This document shows, piece after piece, positions 53,691-62,498 of a stretch of DNA of 64,000 nucleotides. The position numbers were made by a program, and so were the translations under genes. The notes below the pieces were generated by a model. It saw only the letters and a program-made list of their open reading frames with translations. It searched no databases and was not told where the DNA came from. Origin of the DNA: Mangrovimonas spongiae (GTDB taxonomy: Bacteria; Bacteroidota; Bacteroidia; Flavobacteriales; Flavobacteriaceae); assembly GCF_003944795.1 (NCBI RefSeq), contig NZ_RWBG01000005.1, positions 186,001 to 250,000 on the forward strand, in the 5' to 3' direction. Within the stretch, counting starts at the first letter, position 1; every line of letters begins with the position of its first letter.

Positions 53691-54698
53691 ATGCAGAACG
53701 ATCTTATTAGTATTCTTACGCCTTTTAAAAACACCGCTAATTATATTCCAGAATGTATAGAATCTATTCTAAAGCAAACGTATACAAACTGGGAACTTAT
53801 TATTGTTGATGATGGTTCTACAGATAACAGTTATGAAGTTGTACAGGCTTATGCTAAACTTGACAATAGGATAAAACTATTTAAATCGGATGGTATTGGT
53901 ATTATTGAAGCCTTGCGTTTTGCCTTGTCTAAAGCCAATGGAGAGTTTATTACACGTATGGATAGTGATGATATTATGCCTAATTATAAGCTTGAAAAGC
54001 TTAGAGAAAATCTAGTAAAATACGGTAAACATCATGTAGCCATAGGACTTGTTAGGTATTTTAATAAAACAGGTATTAGCAATGGTTATTTAAAGTATGA
54101 AAAATGGCTTAATAAACTTAGTATGAAAGGCAATAACTTTTCTGAAATTTATAAAGAATGTGTTATTCCTTCCCCTTGTTGGATGGTTTATAAAACCGAT
54201 TTGTTACACTGTGAAGCATTTAACCCAAACCGCTATCCAGAAGACTATGATTTAACCTTCAGGTTTTATAAGTATGGTTTAACATGTATTCCTTGTGATA
54301 CTATTTTGCACCATTGGCGTGATTATGGTTCACGTACGTCAAGAACACATAAACATTATGCGCAAAATTACTTTTTAGATATTAAGCTGAACTATTTTTT
54401 AGAAATAGATTACGATAACAAGAGACCTTTAGCTATTTGGGGCGCAGGATTTAAAGGAAAACATATTGCTAAAAGTTTAATTAATAAAAACATGCCTTTT
54501 TTCTGGATATGTAACAATCCTAATAAAATCAACAAAAAAGTGTATCAGCAACCTATGTTACCTTTTGAGTATCTTAAACAATTAGATAATCCGCAAAGTA
54601 TTATTACTGTTGCCAATACAAAACAACAAACCATCATAAAAAACTATTTTAATGACTTAAAAATGACAGCAATGCACGATTACTTTTTTTTCTGCTAA
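53691..54698 (+). CDS. family 2 glycosyltransferase with C-terminal Rossmann-like domain
   Basis: A 335-residue protein. The GT-A domain (about 1-225) has ISILTPFKNTANYI, LIIVDDGSTDNS and the DxD-type metal site ITRMDSDDIMP. Residues about 235-335 form a separate domain with AIWGAGFKGKHIAKSL, resembling a nucleotide-binding Rossmann fold like that at the N-terminus of PglF-type dehydratases. It has no linked Wzx/Wzy or other transferase, so the acceptor is unknown. Confidence 0.85.
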   Translation: MQNDLISILTPFKNTANYIPECIESILKQTYTNWELIIVDDGSTDNSYEVVQAYAKLDNRIKLFKSDGIGIIEALRFALSKANGEFITRMDSDDIMPNYKLEKLRENLVKYGKHHVAIGLVRYFNKTGISNGYLKYEKWLNKLSMKGNNFSEIYKECVIPSPCWMVYKTDLLHCEAFNPNRYPEDYDLTFRFYKYGLTCIPCDTILHHWRDYGSRTSRTHKHYAQNYFLDIKLNYFLEIDYDNKRPLAIWGAGFKGKHIAKSLINKNMPFFWICNNPNKINKKVYQQPMLPFEYLKQLDNPQSIITVANTKQQTIIKNYFNDLKMTAMHDYFFFC

Positions 54699-54721
54699 AA
54701 CTAATTTGTTGTTAAAAGGTT

Positions 54722-54749
54722 TTTGTTTTAAGTGTAAACGTTATTTTTG
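54722..54749 (+). promoter_or_regulatory. promoter of the BatA-like gene
   Basis: TTTG (54722-54725), 16 bases, then TATTTTTG (54742-54749), an exact -7 match. The start codon is at 54767, leaving a leader of about 12 bases. Confidence 0.6.
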
Positions 54750-54766
54750 TATTAAACCTAACTGGA

Positions 54767-56686
54767 ATGCAATTTAAACACCCCGAAATTTTATATGCGC
54801 TTTTCGCACTTATTATTCCTGTTATTGTTCATTTATTTCAATTACGTAAGTTTAAAAAGCAAGCGTTTACCAATGTTGCTTTTCTAAAAAAAGTTACACT
54901 ACAAACCAGAAAAAGTTCCCAGTTAAAAAAGTGGTTGGTATTACTATGTAGACTTTGCTTATTAACGGCATTAATTATTGCTTTTGCGCAACCGTACACG
55001 TCCAAATCTAATGCCTTAAATAAACCTTTAGAAACAGTTATATACCTAGATAATTCTTTTAGTATGCAAGCTAAAGGAAAACAAGGCGAATTGTTTAAAC
55101 GTGCTGTACAAGATTTAATTTCGCAATATTCTAGTACAAGTCAAGTGTCTGTTTTTACAAATAATACAACTTTTAAAAACACAACTATAAATGGCATAAA
55201 AAATGAATTACTACAATTAAACTATACTAATAAACAACTAAGTTATGATGCAGCTTACTTAAAAGGAGAAAAACTATTTAGTACCAAAAACAGTATTAAA
55301 AACTTTATTTTTATTTCAGATTTTCAACAAAAAGATATTCCTTTTAAGCCTAAACAAAACAGTAATATTGTACTTAAACCAGTGCAATTAATTCCAGAGT
55401 CGGTTAATAATTTAACTATAGATTCGCTTTATATTTCTAAGGAAACAGCTTCGTTATTTGAGTTAACTGCAAGTATAAAAAGTAGTCAAAATTTTACCAA
55501 CAACATTCCTGTATCATTATTTAATAACAACAAATTAATTGCAAAAACAGCGGTCGATTTAAACAATAGCAACAAAGCCATTTTTACAATTAATAAACAA
55601 GATAGCATACAAGGTAAAATATCTATTACCGATAACAGTTTGCAGTTTGATAACGATTTGTATTTTAATATTAATTCGGCTAAAAAAATTAAAGTGCTTG
55701 TAATTGAAGAGGAAAATAGCAATTACCTAAAACGTATTTTTTCTGATAATGAGTTTGACCTAACCATAAACAACACTAACAACCTTAATTACAGCAATAT
55801 AGAATCCAAAAATCTTATTATACTTAATGAAATTAAAGATTTGCCAACGCCTTTAATAAATTCGGTAAATGCTTTTACCAAAAATGGTGGACACATTATA
55901 TTTATTCCAAGTAAAACTGGAACATTATCAACATATAATAATTTATTAGCAGCCTATGGATTAAAGTTTACTCAGCTTTTAAATACTGAGAAAAATATTA
56001 CTTCTATAAATTATGACCATCCTACATTTCAAAATGTATTTAATAATAAGGTAGACAATTTTCAGTATCCAAAAGTTAACAGTTTTTATAACTTGACAGG
56101 TAGCCGTTATTCTAATATTTTAAAATATGAAGATGGAAGTCCATTTTTGGCACAAAATGGTACCTTGTATGTATTTACATCGCCTATAAACCTTGAGAAT
56201 GCAACATTTCAAAACTCCCCTTTAATAGTTCCTACACTATATAATATAGGTGCGCAAAGCTTAAAAACACCAAGTTTATATAATAATTTAGGTACTACAA
56301 CATCGTTTGATGTTCCAATATCGCTTAACCAAGACGACATTTTAACTCTAGAATTAAACAGCGAAAAGTATATCCCGCAGCAACAATCGTTTGCAAATAA
56401 AGTTACCCTTACAACCAACAATTATTTAACTACAGCTGGCATTTATAATATTATCCACAACAATAAAATTATACAACAAGTTAGCTATAATTACCTTCGA
56501 GAAGAAAGCCAGTTAGCTTATCAAGATTTATCTATTTTTGAAGGATTAAAAACCTATAATTCGGTTCCAAAAGTTTTAAGCGACATAAAAAGTGAGACCA
56601 ATATTAACGAGCTATGGAAATGGTTTGTTATTTTTGCCATGGTTTTCGTATTAATAGAAATGCTCTTACTAAAATATCTTAAATGA
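54767..56686 (+). CDS. BatA-domain vWA membrane protein
   Basis: A 639-residue protein with the BatA N-terminal signature (HPEILYALFALIIPVIVHLF, QLRKFKKQAFTNVAFL), two N-terminal transmembrane helices, a vWA-like domain with the MIDAS motif DNSFS near residue 96 and IFISDFQQKD, a long beta-rich extracytoplasmic region and a C-terminal helix (WKWFVIFAMVFVLIEMLLL). Bat proteins are linked to stress tolerance in Bacteroides. Its stop overlaps the start of the next gene by four bases (ATGA), so the two are translationally coupled. Architecture mirrors the protein at 9997-12021. Confidence 0.88.
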   Translation: MQFKHPEILYALFALIIPVIVHLFQLRKFKKQAFTNVAFLKKVTLQTRKSSQLKKWLVLLCRLCLLTALIIAFAQPYTSKSNALNKPLETVIYLDNSFSMQAKGKQGELFKRAVQDLISQYSSTSQVSVFTNNTTFKNTTINGIKNELLQLNYTNKQLSYDAAYLKGEKLFSTKNSIKNFIFISDFQQKDIPFKPKQNSNIVLKPVQLIPESVNNLTIDSLYISKETASLFELTASIKSSQNFTNNIPVSLFNNNKLIAKTAVDLNNSNKAIFTINKQDSIQGKISITDNSLQFDNDLYFNINSAKKIKVLVIEEENSNYLKRIFSDNEFDLTINNTNNLNYSNIESKNLIILNEIKDLPTPLINSVNAFTKNGGHIIFIPSKTGTLSTYNNLLAAYGLKFTQLLNTEKNITSINYDHPTFQNVFNNKVDNFQYPKVNSFYNLTGSRYSNILKYEDGSPFLAQNGTLYVFTSPINLENATFQNSPLIVPTLYNIGAQSLKTPSLYNNLGTTTSFDVPISLNQDDILTLELNSEKYIPQQQSFANKVTLTTNNYLTTAGIYNIIHNNKIIQQVSYNYLREESQLAYQDLSIFEGLKTYNSVPKVLSDIKSETNINELWKWFVIFAMVFVLIEMLLLKYLK

Positions 56687-57939
56687 ACGCATTAATTAAA
56701 TCTGCCACTATAATTGACACTAAAAGTGATTTTCACAATGAAACTGTCGATATTCTTATTGAAAATGGCACTATAAAAAATATTGCCAAATCCATAAAAA
56801 ACACGAATAATTACAAAGAAATCGCTTTACACAATTTACATGTTTCTCAAGGCTGGTTTGATAGTAGCGTTTCTTTTGGAGAACCTGGTTTTGAAGAACG
56901 AGAAACCATCGAGAATGGCCTTAAAACAGCAGCTTACTCAGGCTTTACACATATCGCATTAAATTCCAACACAAACCCAGTTATCGATACGGCATCTAAT
57001 GTTACATTTTTAAGAGATAAATCTAATAATAATGCTGTAACCATGCTACCTATTGGCGCTTTAACAAAACAAAGTCATGGGAAAGATTTAGCCGAATTGT
57101 TTGATATGAAAAACGCTGGAGCTATTGCTTTTGGCGATTATAAAAGCCCAATTACAAACCCTAATCTTTTAAAAATAGCGCTACAATATGCACAAGGCTT
57201 TAATGGGCTAGTGCTTTCGTTTCCATTTGAAAAAAACATTGCTGGATTAGGTGTTATGAATGAGAATTTCATGAGCACATCTATTGGTTTAAAAGGAATT
57301 CCCAACTTAGCCGAAGATTTACATATTGCCAGAGATTTATTTATTCTTGAATACACCGAAGGAAAGCTTCATATTCCTACTATTTCAACAAAAAAGTCGG
57401 TTGATTTAATACGTGAGGCTAAAAAGAAAAAATTAAACGTGACTTGTAGTGTTGCTATTCATAATCTATTCTTGTCGGATAACACGTTAAAGGATTTTAA
57501 TACCAACCATAAAGTCATGCCACCGTTAAGAACTCAAAACGATATTGATGCCTTAATTGAAGGGGTTAAAGATGGTACTATAGACATGGTTACCTCAGAC
57601 CACACGCCTATTGATATTGAACATAAAAAAGTAGAATTTGATCACGCTTTATATGGAACTATAGGTTTAGAATCGGCATTTGGTGCATTAAACACCCTAT
57701 TTACAACTAAAAAGACTATTGATGTACTTACAAAAGGAAAACAACGATTTAATATTAAAAATAACAGTATTAATTTAGGGAATAAAGCTTGTATCACACT
57801 ATTTAACCCTAATAAAAAATACATTTTTGATAAAGATGCTATAGTATCAACATCAAAAAACAGCATTTTTGATGGTCAATCTTTAAAAGGACAGGTTTAT
57901 GGTATTATTTCAAATAATAAAATCGCATTAAAATCGTAA
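56683..57939 (+). CDS. dihydroorotase-like protein lacking the metal-binding HxH motif
   Basis: A 418-residue amidohydrolase-superfamily protein clearly related to dihydroorotase (SDHTPIDIEHK near residue 306; LESAFGALNTLF). At the first metal motif, where active enzymes read DMHVHLREPG, this protein reads DSSVSFGEPG (residues 60-69): both His are Ser and the substrate-binding Arg is Gly66. It is therefore probably not a normal zinc dihydroorotase. Non-catalytic homologues (PyrC' of Pseudomonas) are structural partners of aspartate carbamoyltransferase; a similar role here is only a guess. Coupled to the BatA gene by a four-base overlap. Confidence 0.88.
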   Translation: MNALIKSATIIDTKSDFHNETVDILIENGTIKNIAKSIKNTNNYKEIALHNLHVSQGWFDSSVSFGEPGFEERETIENGLKTAAYSGFTHIALNSNTNPVIDTASNVTFLRDKSNNNAVTMLPIGALTKQSHGKDLAELFDMKNAGAIAFGDYKSPITNPNLLKIALQYAQGFNGLVLSFPFEKNIAGLGVMNENFMSTSIGLKGIPNLAEDLHIARDLFILEYTEGKLHIPTISTKKSVDLIREAKKKKLNVTCSVAIHNLFLSDNTLKDFNTNHKVMPPLRTQNDIDALIEGVKDGTIDMVTSDHTPIDIEHKKVEFDHALYGTIGLESAFGALNTLFTTKKTIDVLTKGKQRFNIKNNSINLGNKACITLFNPNKKYIFDKDAIVSTSKNSIFDGQSLKGQVYGIISNNKIALKS

Positions 57940-57946
57940 TTCACTT

Positions 57947-58273
57947 ATGAACCAATCAACCATAGAAGAAGGAAAAACATTAGCCATAGTAAGTTATTTT
58001 ACCTTTGTTGGTCTTATTGTTGCTTTTGTTATGAATATGGAAAAGAAAAACCCTTTTACGTCTTATCATATGAGACAAATGTTAGGGTTAGTTATCATGT
58101 TAATTTGCTCTAATGTTATTGAAAAATATGTTAATAGCTGGTTAGGAACAGCCTGTTGGACTATTACTTTTGTATGCTGGTTGTTTGGAATATATCATGC
58201 TTTTAAAGGAGAAACAAAACCTATTCCTGTACTTGGAGAAATGTTTCAAGATTGGTTTAGAAACGTACAATAA
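57947..58273 (+). CDS. small membrane protein, DUF4870-like
   Basis: A 108-residue protein with three transmembrane helices (about 11-30, 46-62 and 66-86) around the motif NPFTSYHMRQMLGL. This resembles DUF4870-type small membrane proteins, in which a conserved polar motif follows the first helix. Function unknown. It begins seven bases after the dihydroorotase-like gene and precedes the esterase gene. Confidence 0.75.
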   Translation: MNQSTIEEGKTLAIVSYFTFVGLIVAFVMNMEKKNPFTSYHMRQMLGLVIMLICSNVIEKYVNSWLGTACWTITFVCWLFGIYHAFKGETKPIPVLGEMFQDWFRNVQ

Positions 58274-58289
58274 CAAAATACCTTAACTT

Positions 58290-58943
58290 TTGAGTTTACA
58301 TCATATTACAAGACCTTCAGCATTAAAAGAAAATGCGCCATTACTAATTATGTTTCATGGTTATGGTAGCGATGAAAATGATTTATTTTCTTTTGCTTCA
58401 GAATTACCAGAAGAGCTTTTTATCATTTCGGTAAGAGCACCTTATCCGTTACAACCTTATGGTAACGCTTGGTATGCTATAAATTTTGATGCCGAAAAGG
58501 GCAAATGGAGTGATGATGAACAAGCCAAAGAATCGAGAGATTTAATAGCAACTTTTATTGATGAAGCTTGTAATAAATACCCCGTTAATAAAAACAATAT
58601 CACCTTACTTGGATTTAGCCAAGGTACTATTTTAAGTTATGCTGTTGCCCTAACCTATCCAGAAAAAGTGAAGCAAGTGATAGCGTTAAGTGGCTACATA
58701 AATACTAATATTATACCAGAGAGTATAACCGATAAAGATTATAGTCATTTAAATTTTTACTGTTCTCATGGTAGTGTAGATCAAGTAATCCCTGTTGAAT
58801 GGGCTAGACAATCACCAAAAATATTAGACAGTTTACACATTAAATACCAATATTCTGAATTTCCTGTTGGCCACGGTGTTGCCCCAACTAACTTTTATGA
58901 GTTTAAAGAATGGTTAAGTGATAAATTAACTTTTTTACGATGA
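58290..58943 (+). CDS. alpha/beta-hydrolase esterase (carboxylesterase/phospholipase family)
   Basis: A 217-residue serine hydrolase of the carboxylesterase/phospholipase family. Oxyanion HGYGSDEND (23-31), nucleophile Ser110 in LLGFSQGTIL, Asp164 in HGSVDQVIP and His195 in PVGHGVAPT. The substrate is probably a short-chain ester or lysophospholipid. The start is TTG at 58290; no better in-frame start exists upstream, and the SLHHITRP beginning fits homologues. Last gene of a five-gene plus-strand run that starts near 53691. Confidence 0.9.
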   Translation: MSLHHITRPSALKENAPLLIMFHGYGSDENDLFSFASELPEELFIISVRAPYPLQPYGNAWYAINFDAEKGKWSDDEQAKESRDLIATFIDEACNKYPVNKNNITLLGFSQGTILSYAVALTYPEKVKQVIALSGYINTNIIPESITDKDYSHLNFYCSHGSVDQVIPVEWARQSPKILDSLHIKYQYSEFPVGHGVAPTNFYEFKEWLSDKLTFLR

Positions 58944-58996
58944 TTATCATTAAATAATTCATTATGTTAGCTAAAATTTCTTGTTTAATTTCCTAA

Positions 58997-59746
58997 ATGA
59001 CTAAAACCCTAAAATACACCTGTTCAATTCTACTTTTTTTTCTTCTACAGAATCTAAAATCCCAAACAGAATTAAACAATAAGCAATATTATGTTGCTTA
59101 CGACTCTATAGCTAAAATTCAAAACTCTGGACTTTATAATGGCTCTAAGTTTATAAATGAATATAGAACCTCAAAAAGTAATTTCAGATTTTTTAAGTAT
59201 TATCATTTTGAAATTGGAGATTTAATTTTTGACAACCAACCTTTTTATAACATAAATTTAAAATATGATTTATATAAAGACCTTCTTGTAGTTAAATTAA
59301 ACAATAACAAAAGCTTTTTTGACTTACAGTTAGATTCCAAAAAAGTAAGCTTTTTTAGACTAAAAAATCATTCATTTTATAATTTTATTGAAAATACTAG
59401 CCTAAAGTCTATTGGTGTTGAAGGTTATATTGAATTAATTTATAAAGGGGATACTATATCTTACTATATTAAACACTTAAAAAAGAAAAAAGATAAAATA
59501 AAAAATAATCGAGTAGAACATTTATTCATTAAAGATAGTATTCATCTTGTAGAGGTCTCAAATAAATTCTATGAGATAAAATCTCAAAAAGATTTAAAAA
59601 AATTAAACTTGATAAACGAAAATGTTTTTAACAAAACTTATGAAGGATTAAAAAATTTATCTGTGATTAATTATGGTGATTTTATAAAAAAATTAATTGT
59701 CAGTATAGACAAACTATCCGCCACCTATTCATCTAAAAGCTACTAA
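58997..59746 (+). CDS. predicted secreted protein, function unknown
   Basis: A 249-residue protein with a signal peptide (about 1-23) and a Lys/Asn-rich mature part with alternating beta-type segments (NSGLYNGSKFINEYRTSK, DLLVVKLNNNKSFFDLQLD) and the basic stretch IKHLKKKKDKIKNN. I do not recognise a family. It precedes the TonB receptor gene by nine bases and is probably its co-transcribed partner. Confidence 0.7.
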   Translation: MTKTLKYTCSILLFFLLQNLKSQTELNNKQYYVAYDSIAKIQNSGLYNGSKFINEYRTSKSNFRFFKYYHFEIGDLIFDNQPFYNINLKYDLYKDLLVVKLNNNKSFFDLQLDSKKVSFFRLKNHSFYNFIENTSLKSIGVEGYIELIYKGDTISYYIKHLKKKKDKIKNNRVEHLFIKDSIHLVEVSNKFYEIKSQKDLKKLNLINENVFNKTYEGLKNLSVINYGDFIKKLIVSIDKLSATYSSKSY

Positions 59747-59755
59747 CTTATAAAC

Positions 59756-62494
59756 ATGTTTAAAAGAATATTTCTTTTTTTAGGTTTAATAACCTATTCT
59801 ACTCTAATTTTTGGGCAATCAAATCAAAAAATATCTATTAGCTTTAATAATACCTCTTTAAAACAAGCCATAATTAAACTTGAGATAAATACTAATTCAA
59901 TTTTTTTTTATCAGCATAATTGGTTTGAAGATAAAACAATAACTAAAGATTATAAAAATGCAAATCTAAGTGACATCCTTTCTGAAATCCTTTCTCAAAC
60001 ACCTCTTAACTTTATCATTCTTGAAGACAAAGTTATTTTAACAAAAAATAGTATTATTCATAAATCTTTGCCCATTGGTTTTTTTGATACTGAAGACAGA
60101 CATTTAGTAAACAAAACTACTGTCTTTTTAAATGAATATAATAAAAGCCCTGAAATAAACCTTACCACAATAGGTAAACAAAACCCAAATTCTAGTCAAG
60201 ATACTTATATGGTTTCTGGAATAGTTACAGACCCGAATACAGAGGAACCTATTTCGAACTTAGTAATTTTAATAAATGAAGGGGATAAGTATACTACCAC
60301 AAATGATAATGGATATTATAAAATTGAAGTACCAAGTGGACTAAACACTTTTAAAACAAATCTTTTAGGATATGATAGCGTCTCTAAAAACGTTGTTGTT
60401 TACAGCGATGGTAATTTAAATTTTAATATATCTGAAAGTGCTGAACAACTTTCTGAGGTACTTATAGAGGCTAGTAGAGATAAAAATATTAAATCGGCTG
60501 TAGTTGGTATAACAACAATAAATGTTGAAGAAATAAAAAACATACCATTAGTATTAGGAGAACGTGATATACTTAAAGTAGCAACCACTATGCCTGGTGT
60601 AAAAACAGCAGGAGAAGGAGCTTCTGGTTTTAATGTAAGAGGAGGAAGGACAGACCAGAATTTAATATTGCTAGACGATGCTTTAATTTATAATCCATCA
60701 CATTTTTTAGGCTTCTTTTCTGCTCTTAATCCATTTACCACTGGTAGTTTTGATATTTATAAAGCAAGTATTCCTGCTGAATTTGGAGGCAGACTGTCCT
60801 CTGTTTTTGATATACAATCTATTAATGGTAATACTCAAAAGTTTTCTGGAGAGGGTTCTATTGGTCCTGTAACAGCGAATTTAGCTTTAGAGGTTCCAAT
60901 TGTAAAAGAAAAATCTTCTTTAGTTACTGGTTTTAGAACTACGTATTCCGATTGGGTATTAAACCTACTTGAAGATGAATCACTAAAAAATAGTGAAGCC
61001 TCATTTCTAGATGCCATAATTAAATACAAACACGAATTAAATAAAAACAATAGTATTCAAGGTACATTTTACTACAGTAAAGATAAGTTTAGTATATCAA
61101 ATGACTCTACTTTCAAATACAATAATCAGTTAATGTCTTTAAAATGGAATCACTCCTTTAATGAAAAAAATAAATTAGAAACTATTCTTATTAATAGTCA
61201 GTTTAAATATGATATAGAATATGACGCTAACTCTAGTAGAAATTTTGATTTTGGATATAAAATTAACGAAACTCAATTAAAATTAAATTTTAAATATTTA
61301 CATAGTAAAAAACATAAATTTAGCTATGGTATAAATGGAAAAATTTACAACATCAATCCTGGTAATATTAAACCCAGAGGCAATGAATCTGAAATTATAG
61401 CTAGAAAAATTAATGATGAAAAGGCTTTGGAAGCTGCTTTATATCTTTCAGATGAATTTGAAATAAATGACAAACTTTTAATTGATGTAGGTTTACGTTA
61501 TTCTTTCTTTGGTGCACTTGGAAAAAGCACTGAAAATATTTATGAAGAAAATGCTATTAAATCACCATCAACCGTTACAGATACTAAAGAATTTAGAAAT
61601 AATGAGTTTTCAAAAACCTACGGTGGGCCAGAAGCAAGAATTTCTTTTAGATATTTTTTAAATCCAAACTTATCCCTAAAAGGAAGCTATAATAAAACTA
61701 TACAATATATTCATTTACTATCTAATAATACTACAGAATCTCCAACAGACACCTGGAAACTATCAGATTACAATATCGAGCCCCAAAAAGCAAATATTTT
61801 TAGTTTAGGCTTGTACAAAAACTTTCAAGCTAACAATTTAGAAATAAGCTTGGAAGGGTATTACAAAAGCATGAATAATATTCTAGATTATAAAGTAGGT
61901 GCAGATTTAAATCTAAACGAAAATATAGAACAAGAAGTATTACAAGGTGAAGGTAAAGCTTATGGCATAGAATTTCTAATAAAAAAAACAAAAGGAAAGC
62001 TTAATGGATGGTTAGGTTATAGTTATTCTAAATCATTAATTAAACTTGATAGCCCCTTTAAAGAAGAAATTGTAAATAATGGCGATTTTTTTCCTTCAAA
62101 TTTTGATAAACCCCATGATTTTACTGTTGTTGCTAATTATAAATTAACACATAGATATAGCATATCTGCAAACTTTACATACCAAACAGGCAGACCAATT
62201 ACCTACCCTACAGGCAAATATAATTTTGCTGGAGAGCAACAAGTTGTATATAGCGATAGGAATAAATTAAGGATTCCAGATTATTATCGTTTAGATTTAG
62301 GTATAAATATTGAGGGAAATCACAAAATTAAAAAATTAGCTCACAGCTTTTGGAACATTTCTGTATATAATGTATTGGGTAGAAGTAACCCCTACTCTGT
62401 TTATTTTGTAAATGAAGGTGGTAGCATTAAAGCCTACAAAACATCTGTATTTGCAATACCTATACCTACAATAACTTATAATTTTAAGTTTTAA
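59756..62494 (+). CDS. TonB-dependent receptor with STN domain
   Basis: A 912-residue outer-membrane receptor: signal peptide (about 1-21), an STN domain (about 25-95; SISFNNTSLKQAIIKLE), a carboxypeptidase-regulatory-like domain (about 152-235; VSGIVTDPNTEEPISNLV), plug (about 255-345; FNVRGGRTDQNLILLDDA, STFGG-type end) and a barrel ending YNFKF. STN domains usually signal to a FecR-type anti-sigma factor, but no fecR or sigma gene is in view. The following DUF4249 lipoprotein suggests an envelope pair like SusC/SusD, with unknown substrate. Confidence 0.9.
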   Translation: MFKRIFLFLGLITYSTLIFGQSNQKISISFNNTSLKQAIIKLEINTNSIFFYQHNWFEDKTITKDYKNANLSDILSEILSQTPLNFIILEDKVILTKNSIIHKSLPIGFFDTEDRHLVNKTTVFLNEYNKSPEINLTTIGKQNPNSSQDTYMVSGIVTDPNTEEPISNLVILINEGDKYTTTNDNGYYKIEVPSGLNTFKTNLLGYDSVSKNVVVYSDGNLNFNISESAEQLSEVLIEASRDKNIKSAVVGITTINVEEIKNIPLVLGERDILKVATTMPGVKTAGEGASGFNVRGGRTDQNLILLDDALIYNPSHFLGFFSALNPFTTGSFDIYKASIPAEFGGRLSSVFDIQSINGNTQKFSGEGSIGPVTANLALEVPIVKEKSSLVTGFRTTYSDWVLNLLEDESLKNSEASFLDAIIKYKHELNKNNSIQGTFYYSKDKFSISNDSTFKYNNQLMSLKWNHSFNEKNKLETILINSQFKYDIEYDANSSRNFDFGYKINETQLKLNFKYLHSKKHKFSYGINGKIYNINPGNIKPRGNESEIIARKINDEKALEAALYLSDEFEINDKLLIDVGLRYSFFGALGKSTENIYEENAIKSPSTVTDTKEFRNNEFSKTYGGPEARISFRYFLNPNLSLKGSYNKTIQYIHLLSNNTTESPTDTWKLSDYNIEPQKANIFSLGLYKNFQANNLEISLEGYYKSMNNILDYKVGADLNLNENIEQEVLQGEGKAYGIEFLIKKTKGKLNGWLGYSYSKSLIKLDSPFKEEIVNNGDFFPSNFDKPHDFTVVANYKLTHRYSISANFTYQTGRPITYPTGKYNFAGEQQVVYSDRNKLRIPDYYRLDLGINIEGNHKIKKLAHSFWNISVYNVLGRSNPYSVYFVNEGGSIKAYKTSVFAIPIPTITYNFKF

Positions 62495-62498
62495 AAAA

